In this document: piece by piece, positions 4,758-7,920 of the stretch
How the letters are laid out: each line of letters starts with the position of its first letter
How positions within the stretch are numbered: position 1 is the stretch's first letter
The notes under the pieces: generated by a model
What the model saw: the letters and a program-made list of their open reading frames with translations, nothing else
What the model was told of the DNA's origin: nothing
Databases searched by the model: none
Origin: a bacterium
GTDB taxonomy: Bacteria > Eremiobacterota > Eremiobacteria > Baltobacterales > Baltobacteraceae
NCBI GenBank assembly: GCA_021784715.1
Contig: JAJYHP010000078.1
Location: 1-7,920 of the forward strand
Length of the DNA stretch: 7,920 bases
Direction of reading: 5' to 3'
Translations under genes and position numbers: made by a program

Positions 4758-7381
4758 TGGCCGACGAACGTCGCCTCCTCTTGCTCGATACCTACGGGCT
4801 CGTCTATCGCGCCTTCTTCGCGCTACCGCCGTTGACGACGGCGGGCGGCGTGCCGATTAACGCCGCCTACGGTTTTACGACGACGTTGGTAAAGATTCTC
4901 GAGAACGAAAAACCGACGCACGCGATCGCCGCATTCGACCGCGGACTTCCCGCGCATCGAATGGAGATGATGCCGCAGTACAAAGCGCAACGCGAAGCGA
5001 TGCCCGACGAACTGCGCTCGCAGTTTGCATTGGTACGCCGCGTGCTCGACGTCTTCGGCATTCCGATTGCGGAACTCGATGGGAACGAGGCCGACGACAT
5101 CATCGCGACGCTCGCCGCGCAGGCGGAGCGCGCCGGCGCGCGGACGTTGGTGGTGACGGGCGATAACGATTTGCTGCAGATCGTCGACGACGCGACGATG
5201 GTGCTCGCCACGCGGCGCAGCGTGACCGATCTGGTGCGCTACGACCGCGCCGCGGTGCGCGAACGCTACGGGCTGAGCCCCGAACAACTCGCCGATTATC
5301 GCGGCCTCAAAGGCGACCCCTCCGATAATCTTCCCGGCATTCCGGGCATCGGTGAAAAGACGGCGATCGCGCTCATGCAATCGGCGGGGACGCTCGATGC
5401 GTTGCTCGCCGATCCCTCGCTCGCGGGAAAACCGCGTTGGGAAGCGCTGGTGCGCGAATATGGCGAGCAGGCGCGCCTCTGCCGCGACGTCTCGCGCGTC
5501 GATCGCAACCTGCCGGTGACCATCGATTGGGATGCGGCGCGCCTACGCCCGCCCGATGCGGCGCGTCGGTACGCGCTCTATCGCGAACTCGAATTTCGCA
5601 CGTTGCTTCGAAAGCTCGAACCGCCGCCCGCGAACGGCGACCTGCCGTTGATGGCATCGTTGCGCGCTCCCGACGGCGCGTTTCGTTCCTACGTCGTCGC
5701 CGTCGATCCGCCCGATTTCGTGCAGCTCTGCGGCGAATTGCAAGCGATGGCCGATGCGCCGCGCGTCTCGCTGGCGATCGAGGGCGACGCGCTCGGCGCG
5801 AGCGCCACGCCGCACGCCGGGATTTCGTTCCATCTCGATGCGTTGCGCGGCGAGCCGGTGCGCCGCGCGCTCGAAGCGGCGACGCACGGAACCGGGCGCG
5901 TCGTCGGATACGATACGAAACGGATCGTGCGCGCGTTCGACGCCTACGGCGTGCGGGTGCCGGAGTTCGCCGACGATGCGATGCTCGCCGCACACTTGCT
6001 CGATCCATCGCGGAGTTGCACCGATCCCGCAGAGGCGGCGCTGATCGTGCTCGCCGAAGAGCCGGTGCGCGATGCGGCGGTCTTCGCCGATATCGCCGCA
6101 CGCGCCGCGCGGCGCGCGACCGAATTGCTCGGCGAGCGCGAGCAACTCGCCCTCTATCGCGAGGTCGAACTTCCGTTGCCGCCGATTCTCGCGCGCATGG
6201 AAGAGGCGGGAATTGCGATCGACGCCGAGGCGCTGCAGGCGTTCTCGCTGGAGTTAACCGCGAATATCGCAACGCTGGCGGAGCGCGTCGTCGAAGCGGC
6301 GGGAGAGCCGGTGAATATCGGTTCGCCGCAGCAACTCGGGCGCGTGCTCTTCGAAAAGCTCGGCATTCCCGGCGGCAAGAAAAACAAAACCGGCTGGGCG
6401 ACCGGAGCCGAAGTGCTGCAACCGCTCGCGCGCGATTATCCGATCTGCGCCGATATTTTGGAGTGGCGCGAACTGACGAAACTCAAGAACACCTACGTCG
6501 ATGTCTTGCCCGCGCTTCGCGATCCGAAGGACGGGCGGGTGCACACCGTCTTTAACCAAACCGTCACCGCGACCGGGCGGCTTTCGTCGACCAATCCCAA
6601 TTTGCAGAACATTCCGGTGCGCGCGGGCATCGGACGGCGCATCCGGCGCGCCTTCGTCGCACGCGCGCCGGGGCGGTTGCTACTGAGCGCCGATTATAGC
6701 CAGATCGAGTTACGTTTGATGGCTCATCTCTCCGGCGACGAAGCGATGCGCCGAGCGTTTCGCGAAGGCATCGATATTCACGATTTTACCGCGCGCGAAA
6801 TATTCGGCCTCGCCCCGGGGGCGCCGATCGAGAGCGAACAACGGCGCATGGCGAAAGTAGTGAATTTCGGGTTGCTCTACGGCATGTCCGATTTCGGGCT
6901 CGCCGCGCGGCTGGAGATCGATCGTACGCTCGCGCGCAGCATCACCGAGCGCTACTTCGCCCGTTTTCCCAGCGTGCGCGCCTATATCGCCAAGACGTTG
7001 GAGCGGGGGCGCGAGGACGGCTACGTCAGCACGATTCTCGGACGCCGCCGATACATGCCGGCGCTGAAATCGAGCAACGCGATGCTGCGCAACGCCGCGG
7101 AACGCGAGGCGACGAACGCACCGCTGCAAGGCAGCGCCGCGGAGTTAATGAAGCTGGCGATGATTCGCGTCGATCGTGCGTTACGCGAGAGCGGGGAGGA
7201 TGCGGTATTGTTGTTGCAGATTCACGACGAGCTCTTAATCGACGTCGCCGCCGAAGCGCGCGACCGCGTCGCGACGATTGCGCGCGAGGCGATGGAGCAT
7301 GCGATGGAACTCTCGGTTCCGCTCGACGTCAGCGTGAAGGCGGGCGCAAATTGGGCCGAGACGGAGAGCTTCGATGCTTAG
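4757..7381 (+). CDS. polA: DNA polymerase I
   Basis: This 874-residue family A polymerase does gap filling in repair and removal of RNA primers from Okazaki fragments. The 5' nuclease domain (about 1-290) keeps its acidic set: D in LLLLDTYGLVYRAFFALPP, FDRG, D108-GNEADD (D113, D114), TGDNDLL (D136, D138) and GLKGDPSDN (D187, D190), followed by the GIPGIGEKTA helix-hairpin-helix. The central 3'-5' exonuclease domain (about 310-460) is degenerate. The DxE motif is read as LAIEGD (A340, E342), the second as GYDTKR (384-389) and the third lacks the Tyr/Asp pair. The polymerase domain is intact: TGRLSSTNPNLQNIP (606-620), motif A DYSQIELR with D646, O-helix RRMAKVVNFGLLYG with K700, F704 and Y708, and motif C QIHDE with D824. 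Phe at 704 predicts discrimination against dideoxynucleotides. Length lies between Taq (832) and E. coli (928). The start is ATG 4757, overlapping the upstream TGA as TGATG. Confidence 0.97.
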   Translation: MADERRLLLLDTYGLVYRAFFALPPLTTAGGVPINAAYGFTTTLVKILENEKPTHAIAAFDRGLPAHRMEMMPQYKAQREAMPDELRSQFALVRRVLDVFGIPIAELDGNEADDIIATLAAQAERAGARTLVVTGDNDLLQIVDDATMVLATRRSVTDLVRYDRAAVRERYGLSPEQLADYRGLKGDPSDNLPGIPGIGEKTAIALMQSAGTLDALLADPSLAGKPRWEALVREYGEQARLCRDVSRVDRNLPVTIDWDAARLRPPDAARRYALYRELEFRTLLRKLEPPPANGDLPLMASLRAPDGAFRSYVVAVDPPDFVQLCGELQAMADAPRVSLAIEGDALGASATPHAGISFHLDALRGEPVRRALEAATHGTGRVVGYDTKRIVRAFDAYGVRVPEFADDAMLAAHLLDPSRSCTDPAEAALIVLAEEPVRDAAVFADIAARAARRATELLGEREQLALYREVELPLPPILARMEEAGIAIDAEALQAFSLELTANIATLAERVVEAAGEPVNIGSPQQLGRVLFEKLGIPGGKKNKTGWATGAEVLQPLARDYPICADILEWRELTKLKNTYVDVLPALRDPKDGRVHTVFNQTVTATGRLSSTNPNLQNIPVRAGIGRRIRRAFVARAPGRLLLSADYSQIELRLMAHLSGDEAMRRAFREGIDIHDFTAREIFGLAPGAPIESEQRRMAKVVNFGLLYGMSDFGLAARLEIDRTLARSITERYFARFPSVRAYIAKTLERGREDGYVSTILGRRRYMPALKSSNAMLRNAAEREATNAPLQGSAAELMKLAMIRVDRALRESGEDAVLLLQIHDELLIDVAAEARDRVATIAREAMEHAMELSVPLDVSVKAGANWAETESFDA
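7363..7366 (+). promoter_or_regulatory. Ribosome binding site of the DUF192 gene
   Basis: GGAG lies 7 bases before the ATG at 7374, inside the last codons of polA. It supports the start that overlaps polA by eight bases. Confidence 0.65.
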
Positions 7382-7805
7382 CGCGCTCTACGCCGCACTG
7401 CTGATCGCGCGGCAATCGTCGTTGCCGGTCGTCACGGTGCGGGCGCCGCGACAGGCGATGCATCTCTGGGTCGCGCGCGGCGAACGCTCCCACGAACTCG
7501 GCTTGATGGAGCGCACCCATCTCGACCCCGGGCAGGGGATGCTCTTCGTTTTCAGGCGCGAAAGCGAGCGCTATTTTTGGATGAAAGGTACGCTGATGCC
7601 GCTCGACATGATCTTCGTCGAACGCAACGGCTTGGTGCGCGCCGTCATGTCGCGCGTGCCGGTGCTCGCGCCGGGAACCCCGGATAGCGCGATTCCGCTG
7701 GAGAGCGCGCGCGCGCAATACGTTATCGAACTCGCCGGTGGCGAAGCGTTGCGGCTCGGCATCGTCGCGGGCGAAACGCTGAAAATTCCGCTGCTGCCGA
7801 AGTGA
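7374..7805 (+). CDS. DUF192 family protein, probably exported
   Basis: This is a 143-residue member of the DUF192 family, small beta-barrel proteins of unknown biochemical role, often exported or envelope-associated. Family blocks appear in order: ELGLMERTHL (41-50), GQGMLFVF (53-60), RYFWMKGTLMPLDMIFVERN (66-85), and YVIELAGGEALRLGIVAGE (116-134). The usual WMKNT motif is here WMKGT, with Asn replaced by Gly at 72. The N-terminus, MLSALYAALLIARQSSLP, is a short hydrophobic stretch that could be a signal peptide or anchor; it lacks a basic n-region, so export is tentative. Many family members carry a signal peptide at the same place. The ATG at 7374 lies eight bases inside polA, in another frame, and has a GGAG at good spacing. 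A mutM gene follows 16 bases after its stop, so it sits between two DNA repair genes. Nothing in the sequence ties DUF192 to repair; shared transcription is the likelier reason. Confidence 0.93.
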   Translation: MLSALYAALLIARQSSLPVVTVRAPRQAMHLWVARGERSHELGLMERTHLDPGQGMLFVFRRESERYFWMKGTLMPLDMIFVERNGLVRAVMSRVPVLAPGTPDSAIPLESARAQYVIELAGGEALRLGIVAGETLKIPLLPK

Positions 7806-7821
7806 GGCGGTCCGCCGCGCA

Positions 7822-7920
7822 ATGCCCGAGCTTCCCGAAGTAGAGACGATCGCCCGCGGCCTCCGCCGCGCGCTCGTCGGCGCGGAGATCGTCGCGGTCG
7901 AGGTGCGAAAGGCGAAGATG
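7822..7920 (+). CDS. mutM: Formamidopyrimidine-DNA glycosylase, N-terminal part (partial, runs off the right edge)
   Basis: The first 33 residues begin MPELPEVETIARGLRRALVG, the diagnostic start of the Fpg/MutM/Nei family. After removal of Met1 the proline of PELPEVE is the Schiff-base nucleophile and the adjacent glutamate the general acid for excising 8-oxoguanine and formamidopyrimidines. The PEVETIARGLR continuation favours MutM over Nei, which usually reads PEGPEIRRAAD. The C-terminal zinc finger lies outside the window. The ATG is fixed because the catalytic proline must be residue 2. The only Shine-Dalgarno-like sequence, GAGG at 7804-7807, is 14 bases away and partly inside a small palindrome. 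It follows DUF192 by 16 bases and polA by one gene, a natural pairing of damage excision with gap filling on one message. Confidence 0.95.
   Translation, partial: MPELPEVETIARGLRRALVGAEIVAVEVRKAKM

Noticed and set aside
5437..6555. A 372-codon plus-strand frame inside polA
   Set aside because: Arg/Ala-rich translation with no recognisable domain. The overlapping polA frame carries conserved motifs throughout this span.
1..7920. CRISPR arrays, tRNA or rRNA genes, insertion sequences, riboswitches and strong terminators
   Set aside because: Reading through both strands showed no spaced direct repeats, no tRNA-like arms, no transposase motifs, and no stem followed by a T-run. Coding sequence fills nearly the whole window.

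Overview
This is a gene-dense, high-GC bacterial window with strong GCG/CGC/GTC codon preference and almost no free intergenic space. The gene content is ordinary chromosomal housekeeping plus a few poorly characterised secreted and small proteins. No mobile element, CRISPR array, tRNA, rRNA or clear terminator is visible. The codon style, frequent GTG starts and short overlapping junctions would suit a deep-branching high-GC lineage such as Candidatus Eremiobacterota, but that assignment is only an impression and no marker in the window fixes it.

The layout is two divergent gene trains separated by about 60 bases (2325-2384). The leftward train (minus strand) reads: a secreted protein with a weakly TonB-C-like domain (2324-1818), a 57-residue protein with a CxxC/H zinc-ribbon-like tail (1811-1638), a fumarylacetoacetate hydrolase family enzyme (1634-789), a four-helix membrane protein resembling DUF4267 (792-412), and the first 126 codons of the NAD(P) transhydrogenase alpha subunit pntAA (379 to beyond base 1).

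The rightward train (plus strand) reads: a secreted 790-residue protein built of alpha-2-macroglobulin-like beta domains but lacking the thioester half (2385-4757), DNA polymerase I polA (4757-7381), a DUF192 protein with a probable N-terminal export signal (7374-7805), and the start of mutM/fpg, the 8-oxoguanine DNA glycosylase (7822 to beyond 7920).

Junctions within each train are 1 to 8-base overlaps or gaps of at most 32 bases, so each train probably makes one polycistronic message with translational coupling. PolA and MutM form a plausible base-excision repair pair: MutM removes oxidised purines and PolA fills the gap. PolA keeps its 5' nuclease and polymerase active sites, but its 3'-5' proofreading site looks inactive. 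I did not find a clearly new multi-gene system. The most interesting items are the tiny zinc-ribbon-like gene, the half-length macroglobulin-like protein coupled to polA, and a four-codon leader frame that ends on the pntAA start codon.
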